A DNA stretch of 64,000 nt from Tetmemena sp. SeJ-2015 (lineage: Eukaryota > Ciliophora > Spirotrichea > Sporadotrichida > Oxytrichidae): positions 37,559 to 101,558 of the forward strand of contig JAJKFJ010021527.1 in assembly GCA_027382625.1 (NCBI GenBank), written 5' to 3'. Position numbers and translations under genes: made by a program. Every line of letters begins with the position of its first letter. Positions within the stretch are counted from its first letter, which is position 1. Below the pieces are notes generated by a model. That model was not told the origin of the DNA, ran no database searches, and saw only the letters and a program-made list of their open reading frames with translations. Positions 1 to 11,708 of this stretch are shown in pieces.

Positions 1-903
1 TCGAAGTCAAGGGTAATGATTAAAAGAGAGAAATAATGAGGTTGGTGCTGCCATCTAGGATGGGGCTTCTGGTTGTGGTGAGGTTAAGAGGGAAGCGGGG
101 GTCAACCAAGTTGAGCATGAATGCGGTCTGGTTGTGGACAGACATCTGTTGGTTATCACAAATCTATACATAAGTTAAACGCTATTGGACTCTCTCATAA
201 ATGAGAGATAATGTAGTCAATCTTGGACTGAGCCATGGTCTTAACCTGGCCAAGTGCTGCCTTGACTGACTTGAGGATACTACCGTGCATCATGTTCACG
301 AACAGTTGGAAGAAGCTGTTGGAAAGTCTGAATTAAACTTTCAATTAAAAGCAATTGGAGGTGAAATACTCTTGCATATAGTTTAGAAGTCTTGCATGTC
401 GATGGCAATCACATCCTTTATCTACCAGGAAACCTGATCTGCCTGGGAGGGAGCAGCCAAATCAACAACCAGAGATAGGTTCTTGACTTGCATGGATGCA
501 GTTGAGAGGGGGATAATCCAGGCGGCGTAGATGGTTCCATCGATTGTGGCGTTGATGTCGAAGCCGGTGATGGTGAGGCGGGTGTTGTTGGTGCCTGGCA
601 CGAATCCAATCGTTTTCTAGTCGAAGGCTAATCAAAAAATAGTAAGGCGATTTGGTCAACGAAGATGCTCCTGATATTGATTGAGTAGCCGAAGCCTTTG
701 TCTGTGAAGCCAATGTTGAAGGTTTGCTTCTGAAGGAGGTTCTGCATGGTGATGGGGAACACCAGACCGAAGATGTTGTTGAGATACTTCAAGTTGGTGC
801 TCACATAGAGTGCTCCTGGTTGAGGGGAGAGAGTTTGGGATGAGATGGTGAAAGCCAGGCAGACGAGGGCCAAGGCCAGCACTCCTTTGTTTTAGAACAT
901 CAT
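1..903 (-). CDS. BPI/LBP-like secreted lipid-binding protein (C-terminus cut by window edge)
   Basis: Starts at a double ATG (903/900), followed by a hydrophobic signal peptide (about residues 7-21, LALALVCLAFTISS). Downstream blocks read PGALYVSTNLKYLNNIFG, then GTNNTRLTITGFDINATIDG, then SNSFFQLFVNMMHGSILKSV and NQTAFMLNLVDPRFPLNL. This order and wording resemble the BPI/LBP/CETP lipid-binding fold that ciliates carry in secreted form. The blocks lie in different frames and are joined by at least three short gaps. One gap (622-664) fits an IES; the others near 305-360 and 165-205 I could not resolve into introns or IESs. The gene runs off the left edge. Family assignment is by eye. The role (lipid or bacterial-envelope binding) is inferred from the family. 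Confidence 0.6.
622..664 (-). other. Short IES (pointer CGAAG) or intron in the BPI-like gene
   Basis: CGAAG occurs at 622-626 and 660-664. Removing 38 nt joins ...NIRSIF to DQKTIGFVPG in frame. A GT..AG intron over 617-660 (44 nt) would also restore the frame, so the class of this insert is undecided from sequence alone. Confidence 0.5.
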
Positions 904-1100
904 ATTTACCTTATATATTATAATAACTCGCTCAAATGGATATAGACCTTACTCCTCCTCATTCAAGAGAACAAAGTTTCACTAATTATCCCTCAAGCAT
1001 GAATTTTAATTAAATTCACTCTATGTAATCTGAAGCTTACTTGAAGGAGTGATGAATTTAACAATTTAGGAAATGAAATAGGGGTAATCAATATTTCGTT

Positions 1101-2336
1101 TCAATTCATGAGGGAAAACTTAAATTCCTCTTCTTAACCATCATCTCCTTCTTCACTTTCCTTAGATTGAGCTCTCTTGCCTTTCTGCGCTCTTGTATTT
1201 GGACTGAGATCTATGTCTTCATACTTTTGCTCGCCCGAAAACATCTCTTGCATTTGCAGATCAGCCATACAAAACATACTGAGTATTTCTTTCTACTCCT
1301 GTGTTCCATTGAATATTGCGCGTTTAAAGTCTTCTATAGGGATCTCCTCATCTAGTTCCTTCCCAAGAAGTCTGAAGATGTAGCCCGCATAAAAGTCAGC
1401 TGTCTCATTCATGAATTACTAATCCTCCTCATTATCTTAGTTCACCCTCACCTTGCTCATAGACAAGAAGCAGATCTCCTTAATCTCCTCGAAACTAAAA
1501 GCCCCATTTCCATCTTGGTCCACTATTTGGAAGAACAGATCTATCTTGTCGTTCACGTCACTAGAGCTAATCAACTTCAAAGCATTGAAGAATTCTTCCC
1601 ACACTAAGTAGCCCTTGTTATCACGATCGCAAGAACTGAAAATCCTCTCTAGGAAGTCTGTATTATCAAGACTCAACTGCTTCATCCCATTCATAAATAC
1701 TGACCGCTCCACACCTACTTCTTTCATGACATCTGGGAAGTTCAACATAGAAATCTTGGACAAGGACTTAAACTTAGTAAAGATACTGTAGAGATCTTTG
1801 CGACTAAATGAGCAGTCTAATTAAATAAGTGGGATGTTCATAGATACAAGATTAGTATACTTTCCATCGACTGTCTTTACTTTGTCATCAGCAATAACTT
1901 TCTTTATATTCTTCTCAACGAAGGACGTGCTATGCTTGATTTCTCTCTTTCCTTCTCTTGAATTGGATAGGATCCTTTGTCTTTTAAAAACAGGGAACTG
2001 ACTTAGGTAGTCTTGGACATCTTTTCTTGTGATTCTTGACTTAGTCATATGAGGATTATTGGGCCTCACAACCATTTGAGAGGGTTGCCTACTAGACAAA
2101 GTCATTGAGCCAGCTGAATTCAAAGTATCTCTATTGAACTATGTTATAAAGTTTGCTTTAGAAGGACTTAACTTAGTCTGAACGTTTGCTGTCATTTTGG
2201 AGTCAGTCCTATTTTCACTCATTCCATAGTCGTCTTCTCCATCTTACTGAGCATCTATGAACTTAACTCTTACATTTGAATGCTTATCAAAAGACTTCTT
2301 TACATTTTCATTTCTGTCTGATGTGTTCGCCATCAT
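1101..2336 (-). CDS. EF-hand calcium-binding protein, 411 aa
   Basis: One uninterrupted frame of 412 codons from ATG at 2336 (ATGATG) to TGA at 1101-1103, with TAA/TAG used as Gln throughout. The first 190 residues are polar and basic. Two canonical EF-hand loops follow: DRDNKGYLVWEE (about residues 237-248) and DQDGNGAFSFEE (273-284), both with acidic residues at positions 1, 3 and 12. The C-terminal 110 residues are acidic and helical, ending in EEEFKFSLMN. Likely a Ca2+ sensor; the partner is unknown. It is one of the few genes here with no insert, probably a single macronuclear-destined segment. The next gene upstream ends at 2392, about 55 bp away on the same strand. Confidence 0.75.
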
Positions 2337-2391
2337 CTGGTTAGATAATGTGGATATCAAAATGAATGGCATTCAATTTGAGCATTAAAAT

Positions 2392-5060
2392 TCATATCAA
2401 ATCGTTATCACTGTCAACACTTTCAACTGAGATCTCTCTATTGTTCTTAAGTGACTCTCTTTAGTTATGCATAGTCTTAGAATGAGTGATAGCCTGATCT
2501 CTTTCTAATTTATCTACACTCTCTTATTTCTTACTTGCCATTTACTTGCTGATTAATTACGCTATATCCTTCTTCATTTGCAAAATTGAGTCTTATGAAG
2601 CGTTCTTATCAAAGCTTTGCCTTTCTTTTGAAGCACCCTACTGCCCCTTTATCTTAAGCAATACTTATCAATTTATTATAAAAATATTATACAGCGTGCT
2701 TTAGTATTTTCATAATGTTCTTCTTTAACTTCTCCTTGTTCTTTTGCTCGTCAAATATCTCCTGGATGACAGATGCGTATTTTTTAAGTTTTAACTTAGT
2801 TGTCTTTCCGTGATCTGGAGAAGGTTGATTCTCTTCAATCCTCTCCTTTTGTCTATACAAACATTAAAAGTCTCTATATAGCCTGCAATTCTATTTTCTT
2901 TGAGAGCTCAAACTAATTGTTGAGAGCTTGTAACTTATCTAGCATCACAGACTGTCTGTGAGAAAACTTGCTGTCCTTGCTTCTCTCTGAGCGATTTTGA
3001 GACTTGATGGTTTCCTTGGAACCTTGATTGGAAGCAGCAACTCGTAATGCATTTCTGCTTGAGCTTTAATCCTGTGCTACTGAAAGTCTGTTTTGACCTG
3101 AGGAAGCTGTTTACGGTTTATCATTATTCAGTATCTATGGGAGTTTATCTTCATTTTTTATAGGAGCTTCAGGCGTTCTTCCCCTTACTACAGAACCATG
3201 CTTCGATTACTGATTCACTTCATCCTCCTCAATAATTTGAAGCTCCATAAATGACCTCTCCAATCGATTGAATATTGCAGTCTCACCTTATACAAATCCT
3301 TTGTTTTTCTTCTTCTAAATAATCGGCTGCAATTTCAGATTTTCTTGTTAGATGATACTTTACTCGTTTAGTTCTTATATGTTAAACTACTATATTTGAG
3401 AACTCAGATCCTCCTTTTCTTCCTCCTTTTGAGTTAGCTTTTTCTTCACTTTCAAACCGAAACTGACTCGATTACTGGTGTTACCAACTATCTTTTTCTG
3501 AAAGTTAAATCTGTCCTCCTCTTGTCTATTCCCTCTAAGAGTCTCAGGACTGGCCATTAATAGCTCAGAATCCTTGGATAGCATATCAAGAGGAGAGTAG
3601 TCAGTATTTTAAGTGTTCTGATAGTAGTCTTTCGACTAGCGAATGCTTTTATTCAAGTTTAGACTTGTGTTATTGAGAGACTTAGAGTTTCTTTTCAGTC
3701 CTAGACTCACTCTCGTATCTACCAAGTAAGTGTTATTCTAGAATATCTTAGAGAGTTTGTTCTGAGTAGCTTGAGATAGATCCTAGTAAAAGCTCTCTTC
3801 TTTGAGGATGTCTTTTCCATACTTGGAGAGCTCCTTCTAGATCTAATCATGGTCTATTGAGGCCTTTCTTCTATTTTCTCTTGATTTGAGATACATCTTT
3901 GCATCCATTGATGCTTCCTCAATCGCCGATTCTCTCTCAAAATAGGAAGGGAATTACACTTATAGTTTAATTTCATTATATTTCTATATCAGAAATATTT
4001 GAAACACTTTTCCATTAATCTACTTCACATTCGGATTTTAAGGGTTAGTTGTGAACTTTTTAAAAAAGGAGCCATTAGTAGTTGTAGTAAAAGCTGTTCT
4101 ATTCAGCAAATCTATGTCGTTAGTTTTCTTTTTTAAGAGAGGAAGTAAAGATACAGTCACCGCTTCTTCTCCATCTGGAATATCATCTAAGGAATAAATG
4201 GGTGTTCCATCTTATAAGAAAGCATGCTGAATTTATTTTCTCTAACCAAATTTCAAAGTGCAGTCAGACATAAACTTTTAGAAAGAGAGTCTAAGCTCGC
4301 CCTAACTCTCCAAGCCATTTAGGACTGGTATTTATATCAGCTACTCGTAGACTTTGCTTTTTCCTGAGGCTTGGAAATACACCTTGATGGTTCTTTTATT
4401 GTAAGGCACTGTGATATTTTACATTAGATCCTAAGTCTTAGACTTCAAAATGCTGCTTCTCTAATCGTAGGATCTCAGTTAATTATAATATTTATCATAA
4501 AATAATTAACTATCTATTTATTGCAGTTGTTGATCTTTGATAGCTATAATTGAATCGTTATGATCACTGAGTTGACTAGTTTAGTTAAATCCTTTTGTGC
4601 TTTATCTGGTTTCTTGGAATCCTGCAATTGGATAAATTATGGATTCCTCCTGACTCTATCTCAAGTCCAAGCTTCTCTCCTAGTGCTTAAGATTAATACT
4701 TTATCTGAGAACTGAGCTCTTCCTTTCATGCTACTTTAGATTTGCATCTGTTAATGCATAGTCTTGTTAATGTCTGTGCTGATCTATTAATTACAAGCTA
4801 TCTTCTTCGCTTTATAATCTCCTCTTATCTTTTATCTTGTAAATTTATATAATTTGGCCTCCATCATTTTAAAAATTCCTTTTAAAACTAATCATCATTC
4901 TTCTTATATTATAAGAATCATCTTGTTGTTACTTGATATGATTGTTGTAGTTGACTAAGTTTCTCAGCACTCTTTGGTGTCTCAAAAGTCTGACTCCCTC
5001 TTCAATCCCTGATTCCTCTGTCTGTAATACCTAACCATTATCTAACTGATGCCCATCCAT
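2392..5060 (-). CDS. Coiled-coil protein with a doublecortin-like segment
   Basis: Minus-strand coding from a likely ATG at 5060 to TGA at 2392-2394. The segment at about 4140-4440 contains KSKVYEQLIQIP, then TLKFGQRKQIQHAFLQDGTP and IYSLDDIPDGEEAVTVSL. That order (strand, arginine/lysine patch, 'G-T-P-I-Y-S-L-D-D', then 'V-S') is like a doublecortin (DCX) tubulin-binding fold. The rest is charged, Q/K/E-rich and coiled-coil-forming, for example LDKLQALNNQFELSKKIE. The tail carries a 40-nt GT..AG intron near 2652-2691. There is an unresolved +1 frame change near 2865-2885. A microtubule-associated role is inferred from the DCX-like segment only. The start could lie further upstream if the 5120-5621 gene belongs to it. 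Confidence 0.5.
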
Positions 5061-5119
5061 ATTTCTTGCTCCCGTATATTCAAAAGCCCAACGATTATAA
5101 GCAAATAAAATACCCCTCA

Positions 5120-5621
5120 TCACTCATCATTTAAATTAGGCTGGTGTTATTTGAACACATCGAGTAACTTGGACTTAATAACTTTCTTTCCTGAACCGTT
5201 TTAAGGTAAGTCTTTGGCAAGTTTTAGTTCTCCAAATTGGTTGTACTCATACCTCATGAAGGGATGCAGTGGTTTCTATCTCTCCATTTTGAGGACGTTA
5301 GATTAATCTACTGCCATTCTATAAATGTATAAATGAGAGAGGTTCATATTACCCTTAGTGATGAAAAGACCGATTCTAGTGGCTTTTTTAAGAAGGAAAG
5401 TTTGAGTAGTTGTTGTTAAAACTCTGATTCTAATTTACTTAGGACTGAGCAGGAAATTCCTAACTGAAGAGCCGTCTGGTTCTGCGCTCGCCTCCGAGCA
5501 AGTTGTTATTCTCATTCGAAGTTTGAGACTTTTTGAAAGTCAGCTGCCTCCGCTTCCTGTGATTATTTACAACTACCTGAATATTTCTTGAAGTATTGAG
5601 TCTGCTATCTAAAATATCCAT
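5120..5621 (-). CDS. Small basic protein, function unknown
   Basis: ATG at 5621, TGA at 5120-5122. A 34-nt intron (GTAATATG...ATAG) within 5320-5360 joins the two parts in frame. The product is about 155 residues, rich in Asn, Gln, Ser and Arg (RKRRQLTFKKSQTSN near the start), with a C-terminal helical stretch KKVIKSKLLDVFKQH. No family recognised. It could instead be the N-terminus of the doublecortin-like gene downstream, since only 60 bp separate them. I split them because of the TGA and the good ATG at 5060. Confidence 0.5.
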
Positions 5622-5727
5622 TGGAATAAAAATTTATTTATTTATCTTATTATATTATCACTTTCATTTTAAGGGATTTATATTAAATTTTTATCTCATT
5701 AAATTAAAAGATCATAAAATTAGGCTT

Positions 5728-7116
5728 TCAGAAGGCATATTTGGCGAGCATGTCCTCTGTATTAGATTAACCTTATATGGATTGTATCTGCAGCATTTGT
5801 TGCATGCCTGCTAAATTGTTGAAGTCCAAATAATTATTGATGTCTATTTTGTGGTTTGAAGATTGACTATCTATATTCATTTGATCACTCAGGTCCAGGA
5901 GTACCTCCCCATTCGCATCATTCATAAGCTAAGCTTATAAATCAAGAGAATTTTTGCCTCCTCCTAAGTTCTTTTTTTCATCGGATGAAGGGTGATCTTC
6001 ACTGTTGTTAGTCGAAGCTGAGGCTGAGTAAGATTAAAGTTTGTCCTAATTAGCAGCTATCACATTATCAATAGCCTTGGAAGTCATAGAGGAGTGGCTG
6101 TTTGGCATCACTATCACATTTTGAGACTCTCCAGTTTAACTCACTTATTTTAGGTATACCACTGCTTTCAGGTAATCTTCCTCTGGCACTTCCCACCCCA
6201 TAGCCTTTTTATACAAAGTTATGCCCTCATACACACTTGTTGAGACATTTGGGATGATGTTGTCCTTCATAAATTCACTTAGTTGCTTATACTTTGCCTT
6301 TTCAGAGGCATCGAGTTATTACCATTAAACTCCCATAGTTTTTGCCATATCACCCAGTTTTACATCAGGGAATCGCTCTCTGAAAAACTGCCTCTGCTCA
6401 TTGAAGAAGAGCATATAGCTAGTAGGCACATTTATTCTCTGTCCCTTTTCATTCACAATCACCTGATTACTCTTCTGCTTGCCACACCCGAATACTCTCT
6501 TCTTAAAAAGCTTTTTCTCCTTCACTATGGCTGAACTACTCAAATCAAACTTTTAAGCATCTTTACCCTCCTCTAGCCCTTAACCGAAAGAGTTATTGTA
6601 TTTAATTATGTCTTATTGCTGCTTTGAAAAGGTTGGCTGACCTTAAGACTTCTATTCTAGAGGTTTATCACCGGTGGAAGTCTTTGAAGGAATCCTAAAA
6701 GTAGACTGCTTTTGTGGCTTTTCAGTTTATTTTGGTTGTTATTCTGACTTTTGTTCAAGGATTTAGAGTTTCAAAGGTTACTACTATTGCTATTCAAAAT
6801 GAGGTTCTTCAGTGGAATTTTAAGCCTCGGTCACCTCGCTCATCATCATTGTAGCAATTTATTCTTGGGTTGGAAAGGCAGCTAAGTTCTATTGCTGTAT
6901 CTGAGGTTGGAATTGCAAAGGGTGCATCATCTACATCTGCTGAGGGGGGTAGCCATTTTGCAAGGGCAATAATGGTATATTATTGCTTGCTGCCCACTGG
7001 TCAATTTAACAGTCTATTTGATTGAAGTATTCTCTAGCTGCAAAAGTTATCTTCTTTAAGTATTAAATGAAATGCTGGGGGTAGTTGTTAGCTTGTCTCA
7101 TTTACAAGGGATTCAT
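5728..7116 (-). CDS. HMG-box protein with Gln-rich N-terminus, 462 aa
   Basis: Single frame of 463 codons with no insert, ATG at 7116, TGA at 5728-5730. Residues 1-190 are Gln/Met/Pro-rich (QMQMMHPLQFQPQIQQQ). A basic lead-in (KKLFKKRVFGCGKQK) precedes an HMG box at about 228-290: VPTSYMLFFNEQRQFFRERF, then VKLGDMAKTMGVQWQQL and SEKAKYKQL. The box keeps the aromatic and Pro residues of the three-helix DNA-bending fold. The C-terminal 150 residues are acidic/Ser-rich and end in a short Gln/Met helix. Probably a nuclear chromatin or transcription protein. In a ciliate it could be an architectural factor of either nucleus; the sequence does not say which. Confidence 0.8.
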
Positions 7117-7564
7117 AACAAAAATACTTTATTTTAAATTAAATTTTAATTAATTCTATAATGAGTGAGGTATAAAACAACCCCTCCCCGAAATCTTCAG
7201 AGTCAATATTTTGAGTCTGCATAAATATTTAGAATAACAATTTTTACTTTTTCCATCACGAATGTTTAATAAAGTTTTATCGCGAACTATGATTCGGACC
7301 TGTTGCTATCTAATCTCTTTAACTATCTCGAACAATTTTTTTGCATTCTCATTAAGAGAAAATAAATGAGAATGAGTAGGGAATTTTCAATGTTTATAAA
7401 TTAATCTGGCAATTCAAATATTTTCTAGGGGATACAATTTTCAAAGCAGTCTTAATCACTCATTAATCCATAACTCTAGAATATAGATGGCACATGATGA
7501 ATGGTGAGTGAATAGGACTTCATAGAGGGTAATAAGTTAAGATTGGGAGAATGATGAGGAATGC
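7117..7564. other. Intergenic, AT-rich
   Basis: Between the HMG-box gene start and the kinase gene end. AT-rich with many stops in all frames; I see no conserved protein, repeat or RNA gene here. Confidence 0.5.
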
Positions 7565-9110
7565 TCACTGAGTAGACTCTTGCTAGAAGAAGGGATGTTG
7601 GAGAGCATCAACCGCAGTCTCATTATAAACAAACATTCTTATATAGCATATAGAAGCAGTGATCCTGTCTCCTTGGAACCACTTGATCATCTTCTTCAAG
7701 AGATCTATGGCGAGTGCAGATTCCGAGTCAGTGTACAGTTTAGCCAAATTTTTGGCAAGGTCAGGTAGGGGAGTGAATTTGTCGCACTTGGTGATGATAT
7801 TATTCACATGAATAAAGAAATAGGTATTATTTATAATTATTAAACCATACAAAATTAAGATAGCCAATTTTTTAAAGCACTCTTTCACGAAACTTATGAG
7901 TTAAATTTAAATTTGCAACACCAAATCAGCTTATCTCTCTCATATACAAGAATGAAAATCTTTGTTGAGGATAAAGATTAATATCTTTAGGATTTTTATC
8001 TCTAAATTGCAGCTTTTAGTAAATTATAAAAATTATCAACCATTGCTTTTGAAAGTTGTATAAATTAATTTTGAATCAAAATCAAATTAAATGTTTTTAA
8101 TAGCAAGGTTTCTCTTATCAATGACAGTGGACATGCGAGTGATTTCCTCTAATATTCAATAGATATCATATTTAATGAATATCTTACTCTGCTGTTGGAT
8201 TGCCGATAAAGCACAGCATTTCAAACAGCTGAAGTCCCTCAGTTTCACCTGGGAACATAGGCTGCATGGTCAGAAACTCAAACAGGATGCATAAAAAATA
8301 ACTACGAGCAAATAATGCAGCCTGCAGCCCAGATGTCAATTGAGAAGTCGTAGTTGGGTGAGCAGAGAATGAGCTCTGGAGCTCTGTAGTACCTGCTGAC
8401 TGCGTAGGGGGTGTTCTTGTAGCGCTTGAAGTCCATGTGCTTTGAAGAACCGAAGTCGCCAATTTTCACCTCGCCATTCTTGAGGAAGATGTTCTCAGGT
8501 TTGAGGTCTCTGTGGCAGATGCCTTTCTCGTGCATTTGCATCAGACCTGTCAAGAAGCCCTTCATCAAGTGTCTAATCAAAGACATGGGCATCTTCTCCT
8601 TCCTAGCTTTGTACTCTGAGATGAGATTATCAAGGTTGCTGTCACAGAATTCCAAAACTATGTTCTGGATTATCTGGTCTCCCTCATCTACTGTGTAGAA
8701 GAAATTGCGCAACTGAGTTACATTCGCCACTTCCTGAAGGTCACAGAGCACTGTGTACTCGCGGGAGACTACGTTTCCCATCTTCTGAGAGCGCTTGATT
8801 GCAACCCACTCTCCAGTAGTTGTATCCCTTGCCTTGAACACATAGCCTAAAGGCGAACAGCTCATTAAGGAAACCCTAACTTACCAAAAGCGCCCTTGCC
8901 GATGCTCTGATACTGATCATACTTGGGAGCTGGACCTCTGGCTTACCCCATACCACCAAATTTCATTGGGGGATAAGAAAACTAGTTTGTTGGTCGCTCT
9001 AAAATGAACGGTAAAATTTCATTAGACTTACTGAATCCAGAGAAGGACTCTTCAGTTTGGTATCCAGTTGAGAGAAAAGGACTTTGCTGAAATGGGGTAC
9101 TTGAGCGCAT
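7565..9110 (-). CDS. GSK3-like serine/threonine protein kinase
   Basis: ATG at 9110, TGA at 7565-7567. Kinase landmarks in order: glycine loop SIGKGAFGYVFKARD, VAIK lysine, HRDLKPENIFLKNG catalytic loop, KIGDFGSSKHMD (DFG), YAVSRYYRAPELILCSPNYD (CMGC activation segment with the Tyr-containing SRYYRAPEL of GSK3/shaggy), DIWAAGCI, and MQPMFPGETEGLQLFEM. After IES removal the tail DRITAVDALQHPFF completes subdomain XI. Two introns with GTAAGT (one at 8847-8884) lie near the N-terminus. At least four IESs interrupt the germline copy, including one in the catalytic domain at 8287-8319. The enzyme phosphorylates Ser/Thr in the cytoplasm or nucleus; specific substrates are unknown. Confidence 0.88.
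7614..7660 (-). other. IES, pointer GCAGT (ACTGC on coding strand), 42-nt period
   Basis: GCAGT at 7614-7618 and 7656-7660. Unexcised, the kinase reads DRITAS... into AT-rich nonsense. Deleting 42 nt gives DRITAVDALQHPFF, the expected end of the kinase domain. The pointer has no TA. Confidence 0.85.
7812..8095 (-). other. Probable longer IES in the kinase gene (boundaries approximate)
   Basis: Kinase coding stops after ...DKRNLAIKN near 8096 and resumes at VNNIITKCDKFTPLPDL near 7810. The 280 bases between are very AT-rich, without kinase-like sequence, and sit inside the domain C-lobe. I could not fix the pointer pair. Confidence 0.5.
8147..8190 (-). other. IES, pointer CTCT (AGAG on coding strand), 40-nt period
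   Basis: CTCT at 8147-8150 and 8187-8190. Deletion of 40 nt joins FIGNPTAE to EITRMSTVIDKRN in frame, the region after the GSK3 C-lobe 'GTPT-E-I' motif. The insert begins GTAAG and contains ATTAG, so it mimics an intron, but splicing there would break the frame. Confidence 0.75.
8287..8319 (-). other. IES, pointer ATGCA (TGCAT on coding strand), 28-nt period
   Basis: ATGCA at 8287-8291 and 8315-8319. Deleting 28 nt converts IDIWAAGCIICS-stop into IDIWAAGCILFEFLTMQPMF, the canonical subdomain IX-X of CMGC kinases. One of the clearest IESs in the window. Confidence 0.93.
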
Positions 9111-9202
9111 AGTAGATCACAAATTTAAATTTAAATAAATATCTATAATAAGCTGCTGTTCTATTCCAGGATTATATTTATCTCAGTTTTATTTCTCCTA
9201 CT

Positions 9203-10159
9203 TCACTATATTAATTTGCAGTATAGAATAATTTTATTGCGTAATTTATTAAGTCTTTGATTATATATTTTCAGTAGTAAAGGGTGTAAAAATGATAAAA
9301 TTGGGGGAAAATGGTTCTTGATTTCTATATCTTGTTTGGATATTTTCATTAAACTACTTAAGTATTTTGAATTGGCTTATTATTGATATTTGAGAGCGAG
9401 ATTGTTTTTTATTTAGACTATATCTTCGAATTTAAGTTGGGGCTTAAAGTGCTTTTTTAACTTGACCTTTGGAGTAATATCATCTATTCCATAGTGCTCT
9501 AGCTCTTACTCAATTAGCACTAATTCATCATCTGGCCTTGAAGTTATTCTCTTTATTTCAGAAGATTAGTTTATTAAAAAAGATTGGTAAATATATTTAA
9601 AATGAAATGAGAGTTTTAAAAACCAATCTTGCAGGAATCTAATTCATTCGATGAACTATCAGCAATTAATGCATTTTCTGTTTGATGATCTTAGAATTAT
9701 TTGTCTTGACTGAGATCCTTAATGTAACTTTTGTCCTCACTTTTAAGAGAAAGCTGGCTGACTGTAAAATTTAAATCAGGCGTAGGGTTCTTATCTAAAT
9801 CATCTAAATTTTGAGAATGCCCTTACTAATCCTCTATTTTTATGAAATAGGTTTCTGCGTTGCTACTATTTTTAGCTATTTCTAGATTGATGTAACGTAG
9901 TAGATCAGACTATTTAATTAAATAAACTCATAAATTTAAATATTGCTGGGATGATTGATAGATATGATTTGGGCTCATTTGAATCTTGTTAATATATTTT
10001 AAGCGTCCATTTCTCAAGCAGCAGATTATTTTCCAAAAGCAATATTATCTAGTGCTTGTCTTGAGCGAGTTCGTTTGTTTCTATTGGAGAACAATTTATC
10101 CAGATAAATGGTCTTTGTGAGTAAATAGATTTTAATTGGTTGTTAAGGTATTTTAAGAC
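9203..10159 (-). CDS. Unassigned protein, possibly ATG13-like (HORMA)
   Basis: Minus-strand coding ends at TGA 9203-9205. An N-terminal block reads YSQRPFIWINCSPIETNELA, HQIILLLENNLLLEKWTLKI, YLSIIPAIFKFM and LLRYINLEIAKN. A W-x-N, 'LLLEKWTL' and a helical 'SI-PAIF' follow one another at spacings that recall the ATG13 HORMA domain, but this is weak. The remainder is acidic and disordered, with IKRITSRPDDELVLIEQELE near the end. An unresolved insert near 9915-9960 and one near 9570-9625 shift the frame. No clear start: an in-frame TGA lies just upstream at 10160. If ATG13, it would regulate autophagy initiation; treat as tentative. Confidence 0.35.
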
Positions 10160-10594
10160 TCACTTTAAATTAAAATTAATAAGTTAGTGTTGACCAATTA
10201 AATAAACAACTTTGTGTTGGCTTTATCTTTTGGCAACTCCCATCTTCATAATTATGTTCAAAGGTATCAAACTTACTGCATTCTGAAGAATATCTCTATT
10301 TACTTCCTTTTTAGTAAGAGGACTTAGGAATTCCATTACTTTATCTGGAGCAAAAATCTTCTTCTTTAGGCTTGCATGTTTAAAATATGCAAAGCCTCTT
10401 GCTCTTGTTCTCCCCACTCTATTTTCATAGTCACTCTTGGCTCTACTCCCTATCTCTACATAATTACAAACATATAATATGCATGTTGTTTTACTTGGAC
10501 GACACAAATATATCATTACTTCCAAGCAGGAGTAACCTAAGTTTGTTTCATTATCCTCTTAGTCTTCACTTACTCTGCTCCCACAGTATCTTCT

Positions 10595-10634
10595 AATCAT
10601 TAACATCTATTGACATTAGAGAATACAAAAATCA
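10595..10634 (-). other. IES, pointer AATCA, 35-nt period
   Basis: AATCA at 10595-10599 and 10630-10634. Deletion joins LLNMMLI to RRYCGSRVSED, matching the M-x-R/K-F-C step in the other copies. Confidence 0.75.
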
Positions 10635-10787
10635 GCATCATATTCAAAAGCCAGATTATACTAGGGATCCCTATCATTCAATCCATCATTAAATATTTCC
10701 ACTCCTTTTTTTTAAAAATACAAATTAGCAGTACAATTATAAGTGCACCAGTATAGAGTTCTGAGAATTATCTATTCATGTAACCTG

Positions 10788-10822
10788 CACAATAAATATT
10801 CTCCTAAATGAATTCATTCACA
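10788..10822 (-). other. IES, pointer CACA (TGTG coding), 31-nt period
   Basis: CACA at 10788-10791 and 10819-10822. Deletion turns LAQCE-stop into LAQCAGYMNRQF, the family motif (A/D)CAGYxNR. Confidence 0.85.
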
Positions 10823-10980
10823 CTGGGCAAGATCTGAAGCACAGCTAGTATCTATGCAGCAAGTAGAGCTGCAATCAAGGCCTCAGCTACTGCAACTTGC
10901 TGCGTTACCTGCACCAGACTTTTTCTTTTTGCCCCTCCCCTCTGTAAGCAAGCAATTTGCAATTATCCATATCGTGAATT

Positions 10981-11708
10981 AAAGAAATTTCGCTTAAAGT
11001 CTGCAATTCCTAATTTGATGTAAGAAACTTGATACTGCTTTTTATGGATTGCTCAGTTATTTCATGGTGAGATTTTAAAACTTTTATTTTTATGATGGAT
11101 TCGTAACATAAATATAGCTGATTCTTTATCAAATCGAATAAATTAAATATTCACTTGGTCGATATCCAGTAACTGTCGTTGTGCTGAATGAAAGTAATCT
11201 TGATAAGTTAAATTAAATAAAACTTAGTTTTGCTAAAAAGTATATTGTCTATCTATTATATTCGCACACTCATCTTAAAAGCTAAAAGTATAAATTTGTT
11301 TTTTATCGATAGATTAGTTATTGCAATTATAAAGATAAGAGAAAATCTGTTAAAATTTGATAAATTTATTCTTAAATTTTGGATAAATTGACACTTATAA
11401 TAAACCTCTTCTATAAAATAGTATCAGTATTAAATTTCATTTTCACAATTTTCTAATTAACAAGATAGCAACTCTTTCATATTGGTTTTAGGATATCCTA
11501 AAAGGGTTAGAAATAGTGAAAGAATATAATAATCTGATAAATTACAGCTTTAAAGATTTTAGAAATGCTTAACATATGGCTTTGGTATATTGCAGATACT
11601 TAAGAAATTTAAAAAGTGCAGTGTTACTTTTGCGTCTAGCTATTAGATGTTATATATTTCTACACCACTTTATTATATCTAATGAAAGGAGTAGTCATCT
11701 CTTCATAA
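10981..11708. other. AT-rich gap between array copies 1 and 2
   Basis: About 730 bp, very AT-rich, stops in every frame. I find no family motif, tRNA-like structure or repeat that would mark a gene. Probably spacer DNA eliminated from the soma. Confidence 0.5.

Larger units (their letters stand above)
10160..10980 (-). pseudogene. Cys-rich membrane protein array, copy 1 (in-frame TGA)
   Basis: Copy of the family repeated to 17.5 kb. It shows GKKKKSGAGNAASCS, then GLDCSSTCCIDTSCASDLAQ, CAGYMNRQFSELYTG, a membrane helix (ALIIVLLICI), GIPSIIWLLNMM, RRYCGSRVSEDQ and GYSCLEVMIYLC. Two IESs are clear. A TGA at 10883-10885 replaces the variable residue between CSS and GLDC, in the same frame and spacing as its relatives. 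No pointer pair removes it, so this copy is either dead or mis-assembled at that base. The C-terminus departs from the family after CRPSKTTCILYVC, and TGA at 10160 ends it. Confidence 0.6.

Noticed and set aside
8147..8190. Reading the kinase insert as a GTAAG..ATTAG intron
   Set aside because: Splicing at those sites leaves the frame off by one, whereas deletion between the AGAG repeats restores conserved sequence.
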